A DNA stretch of 64,000 nucleotides, taken from positions 372,001 to 436,000 of the forward strand of contig WTXI01000021.1 of the NCBI GenBank assembly GCA_022376515.1. The letters run 5' to 3'. Within the stretch, counting starts at the first letter, position 1. Every line of letters begins with the position of its first letter. The stretch is from Lactifluus volemus (taxonomy: Eukaryota; Basidiomycota; Agaricomycetes; Russulales; Russulaceae). Under the pieces are notes generated by a model. That model had not been told where the DNA came from, did not search any database, and was given only the letters and a program-made list of their open reading frames with translations. A program made the position numbers and the translations under genes. Below are positions 43,477 to 52,758 of the stretch, piece by piece.

Positions 43477-46400
43477 CTACGAGAAGGTCTCGTCTCGTGT
43501 TATCCATTCTGGGCTTAGGTTCCGATTCTGTTTTTCTAGGGCGTTTTCCCATGTGTTTTTGATTAAGGTGAGCGTTTCGTTTGTGCGGGATATCTTCGTT
43601 GCCAGGATTTTGTCTTCGATTAGTCGTTTATTGATCTTCTTTGTCCAGCGTTTTTTGACTTCCTGGGGTGAGTGTTGGGTTTCTTGTATAACCCTATCGC
43701 ATCTTAACACCCATATCAGGTGGGTTGCCTCGGACCACAGGATCTGGAGTAGGCGGGATGCCCCTCTTGTGTGGGGTGTTCTCGGCGTGGCCGCTTCGGG
43801 CCCTTCCTCCCTTTGGTTGTTCTGAGGGCTGTATGATAGGAGACCGCAGCCCAGTGCGGTTCCTAGCGTTACGGGTGGCCAGGTCTGGTCGTTGTGTGGC
43901 CACATTTCTCGGGCGTGGTTCCAGATTTGTTGTCTTGTGGGGTGTTGGCACTCTGTTAGTATGTGTTCCATTGATTCTATCACGTCGCATGTTGGGCACA
44001 TGGCTCTTTCCTCCATATTGCTGATGTGGGACCAGAAGCTCCCTATCTTTTGGGTGCCGTGGATCGCGTTGAAGAGGAATTGTCCGACTTTGGGGTTGAT
44101 GGATCGTTTGTGAGTGCTTTTCCAGATTGCTTCGTCTTTTTCTAGGTGGCCAAGGTGGTTACTTATGTCTTCTCTTATTCTTTCTAGGTTCCGGGTTGTT
44201 GTCTGTCTAGAGTGTTTGCGTTTGGCGCTGATTATCCCTTTATAGGCTGTTGCTTGGGTTATTTTTGAGAGCTTCGCTCCTTGAATGTCAAAGCGTTCCG
44301 GGATTTCCAGTGGTAGGTCATCTGGTACTGTTTTCTCCATCCCTTCTTTGGCCAGTTCGTCGCTGAGTTCATTTCCTAGTTCACCATTATGTCCCTTTAC
44401 CCATTGGAAGCTGGTGGGGGCAGATCGTGCTCTTAGCAGGTAAGCCGCTCTTTTGAACCATTTACTATTCTTGATTCCGATCCATCCTTGGTCTTCCCAG
44501 TTATCTAGGTGGGTTGTTAGGCCTTCGATGGCGTATTTCGAGTCTGACTTTATGAGTAGCGGGACGTAGTTTTCGGTCATTTCTATTGCTTTGATGATGG
44601 CCGCGATCTCTCCGATTTGGTTCGACTGTTCATCGCCTGGGACTTTGATCGCGCGGTTTTGGTTGTCTCCTTCTGCGAACCATATTCCGGCTCCACATTG
44701 GGCGTTGGCTTTGCCGTTGTTTAGGCAGGCTCCGTCCGTGTATACTGTAGTCAGCTCGTTGTCGAGGCTTATGCCATGGGCACGGGTTTGGCGTTCCGCC
44801 GGTAAGTTAGATACTTTAGATTTGTCCACGAAGATTCTGAAACCGTCTGCTAGGTTTTCTTGGGTGGTCGTCGATGGGTTGAAGGTGATGCTCTCATTTC
44901 TGGGGCGCGCTTCTCGGTTTTTCTGTTTCCGTCTTCTCGTTAGGGACAGGTTGTCGTTGTGGGTTGGGAGGAGGGGTTGGAACTTGGGGGCGATTCGTTG
45001 TAGGCGTTTTTGTGCTTCGGCGGCGCATTTCTGTGGGTTCTCGCATCCGTGGCTACGGTCGAGTTCGCAGTCGTCGCAGGGGCATAGGAAGACCGGGATG
45101 TGTAAGTGGTTGTGTTCTCTTGTTAGTCGTCTTGTGATTCTAATGAGGTCTTTTATCTTTCGTGAGTTATGGTTTTGTATGAGGCATCGGGAGGCCGGGT
45201 TTTGTGGCGTTTTTCTCGTGTTTCCTGGGTGGAACCATGCTGGTAGTTGTTCCTTCAGGGCTCTTGACAGGCTTATTGGGGCGAAGGTGACATTATGTTT
45301 TTTGGCGGTCTTTATTAGTTTTGATGTGTCTCTGTCCAGGTGTTCTGTTCTTTTCCCTTTTGAAGGTGCGTTCCAAGTTTGGAGGAAGGGGCTGACTCTG
45401 GTTTCTTCCGGTATTGTTGTTGGCGCTGATTCGTTTATTAGGGCGTCTGTTGCAATTGCCCATAGTGGCCTCTTATTCGATAAGTAGCTTTTAAGCCACA
45501 TTATTTCAATTGCTTCGTTCCTCGTTTTGAGGTCTAGGAGTTGTAGGCCTCCTTCGAGGTGTACTTCGTGGAGGACGTCTTTTGCTAGGCGCGGTGCGTC
45601 ATCTCCCCATATTAGGTGGCTGATTTCTTTGGTTAGGTCGTCGAGGATGTGGTCCGGCATTCCTTGTGCTTTGGTTAGAAACTGGGTTCTAGAGCCTATT
45701 ACCGCTTGGGCTATCGTTTTCTTCCCCTGTCTGGTGGGGTGTGTGTGTTTCCATCTACTTAGCTCGGCTTTAATTTTGTCTAGGATTGGCTCCCATGGTG
45801 TCGCCTCTTCTGTGTTGTATCCAATCCATGCCCCTAGCGATCTAATTGCCTCTCCGTCTTTGGCTATCCGGATGCTCTGGTTTATGGGCCGATGTTGGGG
45901 GTGTAGGGTTCGTTCTTCAGACACTCGGCGTCTGTGCGCCTCCTGTCCGATGGGTAAGATTTCTGTTTTCTCTTTGTTGAATTTCGCTCCTGACGCTTTG
46001 CACCATTGGTCCAGTGTGTTTTGTAGATTCTCGAAATCGTCCTCTTCCCTGAGGTAGACGACTGTGTCGTCCGCGAAGAGGTTTACTATCAGGGGTTCCG
46101 GGGCGTTCGGGATCACGAAACCTTTGAGGTTGGTGCTGCATCGTAGCATGCATGCCATCGGTTCGATGGCAAGGTTGAAGAGGAAGCATGATAGGGGGTC
46201 GCCTTGTCGGACGCCCCGCGTCACTTGGTATGGTTTACTGAAGATGCCGTTTATCGCGACTATTGTGGTAGCGCGTTCGTATAGGTGTTTGACAGTGTTC
46301 CTGAAACGTGGGGGGATGTTGAAGGCTTCCAGTGTCTTCCAGAGGTACGAGTGTGATATTTTATCATATGCTTTCTCTTGATCCAGGGCTATTATAGCGC

Positions 46401-48327
46401 CGTTTTCTTTCGTCATCTCGGTATATTTGGTCATGACTTTCGTGAGTCGTATGTGGTCGAAGATGGACCTTCCAGGTATGAATCCCGCTTGGTCGCTATG
46501 TATTAGGGGGCTGATGACGGTTGACAGTTGTAGAGCGAGCGCTTTGGTTAGGAGTTTATAGTCGGTGTTTAGTAGGGTAATCGGGCGGTAATTCTCTATA
46601 TTCGTTTTGTCTTTTTTCTTGTATATCGGGCACATCCACCCCTCCGCGAAGTTGAGGCGGGGGTCTATTCCGTGGAGTTGGATGTCGCGGAAGACTATGG
46701 TAAGTGTTTTTATGATGTTGAAGGCTGGTTTTCGATGTTTCTTTGCTTTTTCAAAGTTTTTATTCAGGGTTTTCCATAATTCGTGCGGGCATCCGTCCAG
46801 CCCCGTTGCGGTCCCGTTTTTCGCTTTCTTAAGGGCTGTTTCGACGTCCTTCTGCGTTATACCTGATTGGAGGTGGGACATCTCCGGGTTGCTGAGTCGT
46901 TGTTTGGGTGGGATGTTTTGGAGGATTTGGAGTTCCGCGTTCTCTCTTTCTTGGTCGTCTCTGAAGGGGTGAAGGTCTTTTGTTTGTATGTTCTCGTGGT
47001 ATTCTTTCGCTAACTCCGCCATCTTCTTAGTGTTCGTTACGAAGCGTTGATCGGTTGTGTCTAGGGGTCGCAGTCTATTTATGTTTATCTTTGGCTTCTT
47101 TGCTTTGGCGACGTTTGCCCACGCGGCACCAAGTCTCTCCCCTTGGGTCGATATTTTGGCGGCCGTTTTTGCTCTTTGGTTGGAGCTATTTAGCCTCTCT
47201 AGGTGTGCGAGTTTGTCGGCTAGGAGCGCTTCCTCCCACTGGAGCTTGGGGTCTTCTTCGAAGCGTTCGTCTTGGAGAATGCGTTCTCGGTCTTTGTTTA
47301 GGTTTCGGATTTTCGATGCTCTTCTGAAATGCGCCGCGGATGTTTCGGCTTTTGCTTGTGTGGTTATGTTGGTTTTGAACTGCGCCCAGAGGGTTTGCGC
47401 ATTTTCGTTCTGTCGGTTTGCTTGGTTTAGGTTTTCTAGTTTGTGTTCTAGGGCTTTGCCTAGTTTTTGGGTTTTATTTATCAGTTTTTTGTTGTTTAGG
47501 GCGTTTAGGGGCCAGGTCCATCGTCCTGTTCCTAGGCGCGTGGCGTTTGTGGGTGCGAAGCGGACGGAGACCATCCAGTGGTCCGTTGGGACTGTGCTGG
47601 GGCCTATGTGCCAGTCGAAGGTGAGGTTCGTTTTCTGTTTTGTTATGTATATTCTATCTAATCTGGATTTAATTTGGGCGTTGTTGTGTGTCGCGCGATA
47701 TGTATATTCGTGAGTACCTGGGTGCACGTGTCTCCATTGATCTATCACCTCTAGGTCCTGTCTCAAGTCTCTAAGGGCTTCCGCGGCATTTGTGTTGTCT
47801 AGTTTGGGCGGCGCTCTGTCTATGGCGTCCTCTGTTAGGTTGAAGTCGCCTAGGAGGAAGTCGGGTCTTGGGATGTTGTGCTTGGTTCTTTGGGCTTCGA
47901 GTTTTTGCCAGAAAGGTTTGTGTTCCGTTCTATTGTTGGGGGCGTATACATTTATGAGTTTTGTTTCTTCGTTTTCGTGCCACTTAATTTTTAGGGACAG
48001 GGCGCGTCCTGGTATTAGCGTGCGCGTTTCGATTCGGTGTAGGTTTATGAGGTCTTTGTTGATTACGAAGGCGACGCCAGCCGATGTTCTTGGGGCCTGT
48101 TCGTTTTCGGAGTTATAGATTTGGAGTCTTTTCTGGAATATGTCTTTGATTCCCGAGGTGAGTGTTTCGTCTAGGTGTGTTTCTTGGAGGGCGAGGATAG
48201 CTATGTTCTCTCGTTTCATTGTCGCGTTTATTTCTGACCATTTCTCAAAGCCATTTCTGCTTTCCGCGCTGACGTGCAGGCCATTCATGTTGAGTGTTGC
48301 GATTTTTATGTTGGCTCTTTTTCTCAT
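43477..48327 (-). CDS. LINE ORF2: AP endonuclease, reverse transcriptase, RNase H
   Basis: 1616 residues, uninterrupted. The exonuclease-endonuclease-phosphatase domain opens the protein (IKIATLNMNGL, ALQETHLDE, LLGDFNLTEDAIDR, DHWMVSVRF; residues about 6-256). Reverse transcriptase follows about 560-850 with GWMCPIYKKKDKTNIENYRP, AGFIPGRSI, VRQGDPLSCFLFNL and the catalytic LFADDTVVYL near residue 750. A cysteine cluster (CPCDDCELDRSHGC) is near 1080. RNase H has YTDGACLNNG and WVKGHNGELGNELSDELAK (residues about 1190-1330). A CCHC-like end (CPTCDVIESMEHILTEC) is near 1441. These are all the enzymes needed for target-primed reverse transcription. No stop or shift was seen, so it may be active. 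Confidence 0.95.
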   Translation of the reverse strand: MRKRANIKIATLNMNGLHVSAESRNGFEKWSEINATMKRENIAILALQETHLDETLTSGIKDIFQKRLQIYNSENEQAPRTSAGVAFVINKDLINLHRIETRTLIPGRALSLKIKWHENEETKLINVYAPNNRTEHKPFWQKLEAQRTKHNIPRPDFLLGDFNLTEDAIDRAPPKLDNTNAAEALRDLRQDLEVIDQWRHVHPGTHEYTYRATHNNAQIKSRLDRIYITKQKTNLTFDWHIGPSTVPTDHWMVSVRFAPTNATRLGTGRWTWPLNALNNKKLINKTQKLGKALEHKLENLNQANRQNENAQTLWAQFKTNITTQAKAETSAAHFRRASKIRNLNKDRERILQDERFEEDPKLQWEEALLADKLAHLERLNSSNQRAKTAAKISTQGERLGAAWANVAKAKKPKININRLRPLDTTDQRFVTNTKKMAELAKEYHENIQTKDLHPFRDDQERENAELQILQNIPPKQRLSNPEMSHLQSGITQKDVETALKKAKNGTATGLDGCPHELWKTLNKNFEKAKKHRKPAFNIIKTLTIVFRDIQLHGIDPRLNFAEGWMCPIYKKKDKTNIENYRPITLLNTDYKLLTKALALQLSTVISPLIHSDQAGFIPGRSIFDHIRLTKVMTKYTEMTKENGAIIALDQEKAYDKISHSYLWKTLEAFNIPPRFRNTVKHLYERATTIVAINGIFSKPYQVTRGVRQGDPLSCFLFNLAIEPMACMLRCSTNLKGFVIPNAPEPLIVNLFADDTVVYLREEDDFENLQNTLDQWCKASGAKFNKEKTEILPIGQEAHRRRVSEERTLHPQHRPINQSIRIAKDGEAIRSLGAWIGYNTEEATPWEPILDKIKAELSRWKHTHPTRQGKKTIAQAVIGSRTQFLTKAQGMPDHILDDLTKEISHLIWGDDAPRLAKDVLHEVHLEGGLQLLDLKTRNEAIEIMWLKSYLSNKRPLWAIATDALINESAPTTIPEETRVSPFLQTWNAPSKGKRTEHLDRDTSKLIKTAKKHNVTFAPISLSRALKEQLPAWFHPGNTRKTPQNPASRCLIQNHNSRKIKDLIRITRRLTREHNHLHIPVFLCPCDDCELDRSHGCENPQKCAAEAQKRLQRIAPKFQPLLPTHNDNLSLTRRRKQKNREARPRNESITFNPSTTTQENLADGFRIFVDKSKVSNLPAERQTRAHGISLDNELTTVYTDGACLNNGKANAQCGAGIWFAEGDNQNRAIKVPGDEQSNQIGEIAAIIKAIEMTENYVPLLIKSDSKYAIEGLTTHLDNWEDQGWIGIKNSKWFKRAAYLLRARSAPTSFQWVKGHNGELGNELSDELAKEGMEKTVPDDLPLEIPERFDIQGAKLSKITQATAYKGIISAKRKHSRQTTTRNLERIREDISNHLGHLEKDEAIWKSTHKRSINPKVGQFLFNAIHGTQKIGSFWSHISNMEERAMCPTCDVIESMEHILTECQHPTRQQIWNHAREMWPHNDQTWPPVTLGTALGCGLLSYSPQNNQREEGPEAATPRTPHTRGASRLLQILWSEATHLIWVLRCDRVIQETQHSPQEVKKRWTKKINKRLIEDKILATKISRTNETLTLIKNTWENALEKQNRNLSPEWITRDETFS

Positions 48328-48337
48328 TCCTTTCTTT

Positions 48338-48820
48338 TTAGGCTGCGTTGGTCTGTGGGTCTCTCGGGTTGGGCTGTCGTTTCGTGTGATTTGGGGTGTG
48401 GGTGTGGGTGTGGCTTGGCGTGGGTTTGCGTCCCTTCTGTTGCTGGGGGTGGGGGTTGGCCCTTGGTCTATTTTGGCGGTTGTTTGGTGTGTGGTTTTCG
48501 CGGTGGTTACGGTGTGGGTTGTTATTTCTGCTTATGTTTGGGTTTAGGTTTTCTGTTGGCTGGTCTTCGTCTGTGGGGCTATCGCCGTGGTCTCTTATGG
48601 TTGTGTGTGTGTTTTCGGGTGCGTGTTTTTCGCGTTGGGGTTGATTTTCCTTACGGTGGTTTTTGTTTATGCCGTTAGCTCTTATGCTTTGGCTTAGGTT
48701 TTTTGTTGCGTGGTGTTCGCATGTGGGGCTATCGCCGCGTTCTCTTAGGGGTGTGTGTGGGGTATCATGTGCGTGGTGTTCGCGTTGGGGGTGGTTTACG
48801 TTGCGGGTGGGTGTGCTCAT
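48338..48820 (-). CDS. Small intermediate LINE ORF, His/Asn/Pro/Arg-rich, internally repeated
   Basis: 160 codons starting MSTPTRNVNHPQREHHAHD and ending ten bases before the ORF2 ATG. It is built from imperfect repeats: QREHHAHDTPHTPLRERGDS and QREKHAPENTHTTIRDHGDS, each followed by PT.E.....NL. The matching DNA is a direct repeat of about 140 bp. No known domain. Its ATG, its tight spacing to ORF2 and its composition suggest either a real accessory or linker protein, or open frame created by the element's base bias. Confidence 0.45.
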   Translation of the reverse strand: MSTPTRNVNHPQREHHAHDTPHTPLRERGDSPTCEHHATKNLSQSIRANGINKNHRKENQPQREKHAPENTHTTIRDHGDSPTDEDQPTENLNPNISRNNNPHRNHRENHTPNNRQNRPRANPHPQQQKGRKPTPSHTHTHTPNHTKRQPNPRDPQTNAA

Positions 48821-48946
48821 GGTGGATTGAGTTAGGGTTTTGTTTAGCGGTTTATCGACTGAGCGGGGGGTTTATTTCTCTTCGGCTATGTACATGGTGG
48901 CTACGTTTAATTACGTTTTACTATGTTTTTGATTTGTGGGCATCGT

Positions 48947-50272
48947 TTAGTAAGGGAAGTTTCTATTTACGCTCCTCCTCGGGGCTGGGCGTCTTTCGCG
49001 AGGTCCTTCTGGGTGTGGGAGAGATCGTCGGGGACGGTTGGGTTGGTTTATGGGCTGGTTACGCTCGGGCCTGTCGGGTCTGGTCGGGCCTTTCCATCCT
49101 GGTATTTTGGGGAAGGGGCATAGCCCCTTCGGGTGGTCTTTGCCATGGCATAGACGGCAGTGGAATTTGTTTAGTTCGACGTTACCTCGGCCTAGGGTCG
49201 AGGAGCGGTAAATGCGTTTGCGGAGGAAATTGCGGGTGTCAAGCCATATTCCGGTGTTAGGGAGGAGGGCGCTATCGGCGTACACGTTGAAGTGGGGGTC
49301 GTCGCGTCCGCCTTCCATTTTTATGTCGAGGCGCTTTATGTCAATCGAGTCGATGTATCTGTTTATTTCGTGGTAGAGAGCGTTTTGGAAGAAGGGGGGG
49401 GTTTCCTGTAGGAAGGTGTCGAAGAAGGCTTCGGAGTTGGTGTCTTTCCATGTTTTCAGGATGAGTTCTTTAATGTTGTCTTCGGAGTGGGTCGCTATGC
49501 CACTTATGGTGAAGAGGAAGGAGGGTCTTTTGGGGGGAAAGGGGATGATTTCGAAGGTAAGGTTTTGGGATGCCCAGACCTGTCTGTCCGTGAGAAGGGT
49601 GACGTCGTTGTCTGACAGATCGTGGATAAGGAACGTCATCGGGGTTTTGATTTTGGTTTCTTGGCAGACGATGGGGGCCTTGGCCGGTTCTGCTACGGAG
49701 ACGTTTGACAGACCGGTGATTTCTTTGATTGCTGACATTAGGTCATTCGCGATATCTCGGTGGTTTGGGATATAGTGGACGTCTGTCCCGAAGGGGCGTG
49801 CGAGTACTTTCCCGGTGGTGACTTTGTAGGTCCAGTCTTGGATTTGGTCGGAGTCGATGTTTACTAGGGGTCCCATGGGGTGTTCCTCATGAATTTCCGG
49901 CATTTTGGTGTCCAGGTAGCTTTCTCTTGGGTGGGGTTTCGGCGTTCCTTGTGCTCTCGGGTTTCCCCTCACGGTGACGGCTGCGAGTCGGGCCATCATT
50001 TCGGTGTTCTTGAGCTCGACTGGTGGGTCCGCATCTTTTGTTTGTCTACTGGTTGTGTGGGGTTCTTGGGCCGTCTCGTTGGCTTGGCGTTGTTGGACTT
50101 GTTCTATGGCTGTTTGGCTGTCTCGGTTGGGGGGGGGGATGTCTCGTGCTGCGGTTTTTTCCTTTTTAATGCTTCGGCGCAGGGGGAGGGAGGGGGGGAT
50201 TGGCTTTCCGGGCCTCTGAGGAAGCGGGAGGTATGGATCGTGAAGGGAGGGGGGTGAGGGGGGTGGTTTCAT
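48947..50272 (-). CDS. LINE ORF1: nucleic-acid-binding protein with CCHC zinc knuckle
   Basis: 441 residues from the ATG at 50272. It has a proline-rich, basic N-terminus (SLPLRRSIKKEK), a globular middle (VLARPFGTDVHYIPNHRDIA ... FLIHDLSDNDVTLLTD), and near residue 370 the knuckle C-R-L-C-H-G-K-D-H-P-K-G-L-C (C-x2-C-x4-H-x4-C), then an Arg/Pro-rich tail. It resembles ORF1 proteins that package LINE RNA. A second frame, 50166-50393, reads MDTAPEPMLTDEP ... KRKRTLSDP and looks like the natural N-terminus with a nuclear-signal-like stretch. The two frames meet at G runs (50179-50199 plus strand), so a frameshift there is likely. Confidence 0.85.
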   Translation of the reverse strand: MKPPPSPPSLHDPYLPLPQRPGKPIPPSLPLRRSIKKEKTAARDIPPPNRDSQTAIEQVQQRQANETAQEPHTTSRQTKDADPPVELKNTEMMARLAAVTVRGNPRAQGTPKPHPRESYLDTKMPEIHEEHPMGPLVNIDSDQIQDWTYKVTTGKVLARPFGTDVHYIPNHRDIANDLMSAIKEITGLSNVSVAEPAKAPIVCQETKIKTPMTFLIHDLSDNDVTLLTDRQVWASQNLTFEIIPFPPKRPSFLFTISGIATHSEDNIKELILKTWKDTNSEAFFDTFLQETPPFFQNALYHEINRYIDSIDIKRLDIKMEGGRDDPHFNVYADSALLPNTGIWLDTRNFLRKRIYRSSTLGRGNVELNKFHCRLCHGKDHPKGLCPFPKIPGWKGPTRPDRPERNQPINQPNRPRRSLPHPEGPRERRPAPRRSVNRNFPY

Positions 50273-50970
50273 TGGGCCGTTTGGGGGTGGGTTCGGTGAT
50301 GGGGTCCGAGAGGGTGCGCTTTCGTTTGTTTTCCGGGTTGGGTACTGGAGTTCCGGGTTCGTCGGTGAGCATGGGTTCTGGGGCGGTGTCCATGTTGGAG
50401 TGCGTAGGAGGGTTACGGACGGTTGGGTGGTTTGGTTGGGGTTTGGTGTTGGGGGTTTATTTTTTTTTGGGGGGGGGGTGCCCTGGCGGGTCTGGGTGTT
50501 TTGGGTTAGTGTTGTCGAAGCGATATTGGTTGATGCGAGGGTGGTTGTGGTGCCTTGTGCGTTTTTGGGGGGGAGGTTCAGGTTGGGGGGCTGAAGAGAG
50601 GGGGTCCTCGGGGGGGGGGGGGTCGTTTGTATGGGGGGGTGGTATTCTGTTTGTTTCTTATCTTACGGGGGGGTTGAAGGCATTCGGGACATTAGGGACA
50701 CTTTCGCGTAGTCTGCGTGTACATTTCGTGGTTCAGGTTACTTTATTGGTATTATGTGGGGCATTAGGTGGGTATCACCAGTGGTGGGTATTTTACGTGT
50801 GGGTTGTGTGGTTTGTGCTCTCGCAGGTTTATTTTGGAGGGGGGTTTTCCTCCTTGGGGGGGGGTGATGATGTTCACCGTGTGCGAGTATTTTTACTCGG
50901 ACAACCTGACTCACGCTGTGGCGTAAGAGTATCCGAACATGGTGGTGGTTCGGGTACAAGGTCCCCCCCC
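50273..50970 (-). other. LINE 5' region (frameshifted ORF1 start and 5' UTR)
   Basis: 50273-50393 carries the alternative ORF1 N-terminal frame. Upstream to 50970 is G/T-rich on the plus strand, with long homopolymers such as T8 followed by G10 near 50460-50480. It is probably the 5' UTR and internal promoter of the element. Confidence 0.5.
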
Positions 50971-50987
50971 TGCCATAGACGAGACTT
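50971..50987. repeat. LINE target-site duplication, right copy
   Basis: Second copy of tgccatagacgagactt; encodes VSSMA of the split F-box protein. Confidence 0.9.
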
Positions 50988-52104
50988 GTAGACTTGGTAG
51001 GTCCTCTATGATCCCCAGCTCGAGCATTTTGTCGGGCACTGTCGCCTTTGAGCGAAGTTGGATGTCGACGTTCGAATCCCTAAATACCACTTTTGCGTGA
51101 TTGAATGGCCCAAGCGTCCGTGAGCGAGAAATGACCTGTCGGATGTCAAAGAAGTCGTCCTGCTTGAACGCGATCGTGAAATCTTCGAGTTGAGGGGTAT
51201 CTATTTGAGCCAGGAGGTCCTCCAAGTACTGGTAGGTACCACGAAAATCGAGCTCCGTGAGGGCGGGAAGGATGGTGCGTGTGAGCGGAGGCGAACGCGT
51301 GATTATTTTTTTAAATAGTTCAAATTCGATGCAAAGGTACCTGAGCTTGGTCAGGGTAGAGAGGGTTGTAACCATTTCCTCGTAATTAAGATCGAGTACA
51401 TCTCGAAGTTCGAGCCCGGAAAGGTTGCTGCAAGATGAAAGAAGTTGAGGCAAGGTCGGAAATGAAATGGTTCCCAAAGAGAGTGAATATAGAGATGGGG
51501 CGGATCCCCCTAAGAATGTATCGGGAAGCGTCGCCACACGCTCATTCGAGTCAGACGACCCAACGGTAAGACTTGTCAGTGCAGGGAATGGCCTCTGCAT
51601 CACTTCGACCAATCTCTCACACTCTGAGTATGCTAAACCGATAGTGATCACGCACACACGGTCATGATGCTCGAGTGCAGCAATGATGTTATCCCCGAGA
51701 TCAAAATTGACTGAAAATATTTCTATGGGAAAGGCCGGCCAGACATCCAACGTCTCCCTTGCAGGAGTTTTGTCTGAGCAGTAGATGCGCAGATCGAGAC
51801 GGAGCGGGGATGAAAAAACGACGTATCGCCATCTTTGGCATAGGTGCACCAAATTTTGCCATATCTTCGGCCACGGTCCTTGCCACCCAGAAGGCAGATC
51901 CACGGAAGCCATTCGGCAGAAGTCAAAGATTTGTAAGAGAACTTCATCTGGGAGCGCTTCAATCGTCACATGTGAGGATCTTTCACCTAGGAACACACAC
52001 GTAAGTGACGATTGTGGGCGTAAGGAATTGAGAGACGCACGATTCCTTCTGGTAGCCTGAGCATTTAACACGCTATCTCGTATTGCAGGTCTCAGAAAGG
52101 CCAT
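50971..52104 (-). pseudogene. 5' part of F-box gene split by LINE (member 8, N-terminal)
   Basis: Exon 1 is 52041-52104 (MAFLRPAIRDSVLNAQATRR), the intron is 54 nt (GTGCGT...CCTAG; a multiple of three without stops), and exon 2 runs 51986 down to 50971. It contains the F-box (ALPDEVLLQIFDFCR), IWQNLVHLCQRWRYVVFSSP, LDVWPAFPIEI and leucine-rich sequence to LQVSSMA, where the LINE begins. Without the element it would join the part at 42694-43094. A transcript from this promoter would run into the LINE in sense orientation and stop after GGGPCTRTTTMF in LINE-derived sequence. Confidence 0.9.
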
Positions 52105-52758
52105 CTATTGTAATCTGAGGAGCGCCCGAGGCTCTGGTGATAGAGGCTGATACTCTTCGATTTAGACTTGAAGAGGGCTGATGAACTTTCGAGCAGTTAC
52201 CGTTAAACGTTAAACGCGTTAAATAAGAACAACCAACAAGTCACGTGGAACCAGGCGTGTCAGATTTCGGTGCGCCCCGCCCGGGAACGCCGGGGCCGGG
52301 CCGGGAGGTAGAGCGGAGCACACGTCCATGTACGTAGCAATTGAAAGGATTTTTCCGACAGCCATCCTCGCCCTCCTTGGGTTTCAGAGCATCCACCTAA
52401 TACAAATAATGTGCTATCACCGTTAGCGGTGGGTGGAATCCAAGTTGCAAGCGAGACCGCTGCATCTTGTAACGGGAGGAGGTGCCATGGTAAAGAGGTT
52501 GGCGCAAGGATCCGTTCTGATACATTAAATGCTTCGTATTATTTATGTGTTGAAATGAACATAAAGTTTGATATGCCAACGCTAGGAGATTGTTATGCAT
52601 TAGCCTTGGTAGAAAAAAGCAGCCGGGTTTAGAGGCATCAACTGGGGCAAGTAAGGGAGATCCAGGCATACAGTATATTTTTTTTCATAGACGACTTTGG
52701 GCATAAAGTCAGTAAAGATAGAGGAACACATAATACTGGCAACACCGACTAGCTTGCG
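52105..52758. other. Spacer in the F-box array
   Basis: Upstream side: gggctgatgaac at 52174 resembles the ctgatgaacgtt upstream word of other members. The 3' side of the next gene has tttgatatgccaacgctagg (about 52566), the conserved F-box 3' block in inverted sense. Confidence 0.45.

Larger units (their letters stand above)
43095..50970 (-). mobile_element. Near full-length Tad1-like LINE retrotransposon (7.9 kb)
   Basis: Non-LTR retrotransposon on the minus strand. It has a poly(A) tail (plus-strand T run at 43095-43119), a 3' UTR, ORF2 (43477-48327) with endonuclease, reverse transcriptase and RNase H, a small intermediate ORF, ORF1 with a zinc knuckle (48947-50272, possibly from 50393) and about 0.6 kb of G/T-rich (plus strand) 5' UTR. 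It is bounded by a perfect 17-bp target duplication. The plus strand is very poor in C and A throughout, and this bias stops at the element ends. Features suggest recent insertion: perfect TSD, long clean poly(A) and an intact 1616-codon ORF2. Confidence 0.93.

Noticed and set aside
43725..48678. Several long plus-strand ORFs opposite the LINE (298, 218, 176 codons and others)
   Set aside because: They lie antisense to a clear endonuclease-RT-RNase H protein and are products of its base bias.
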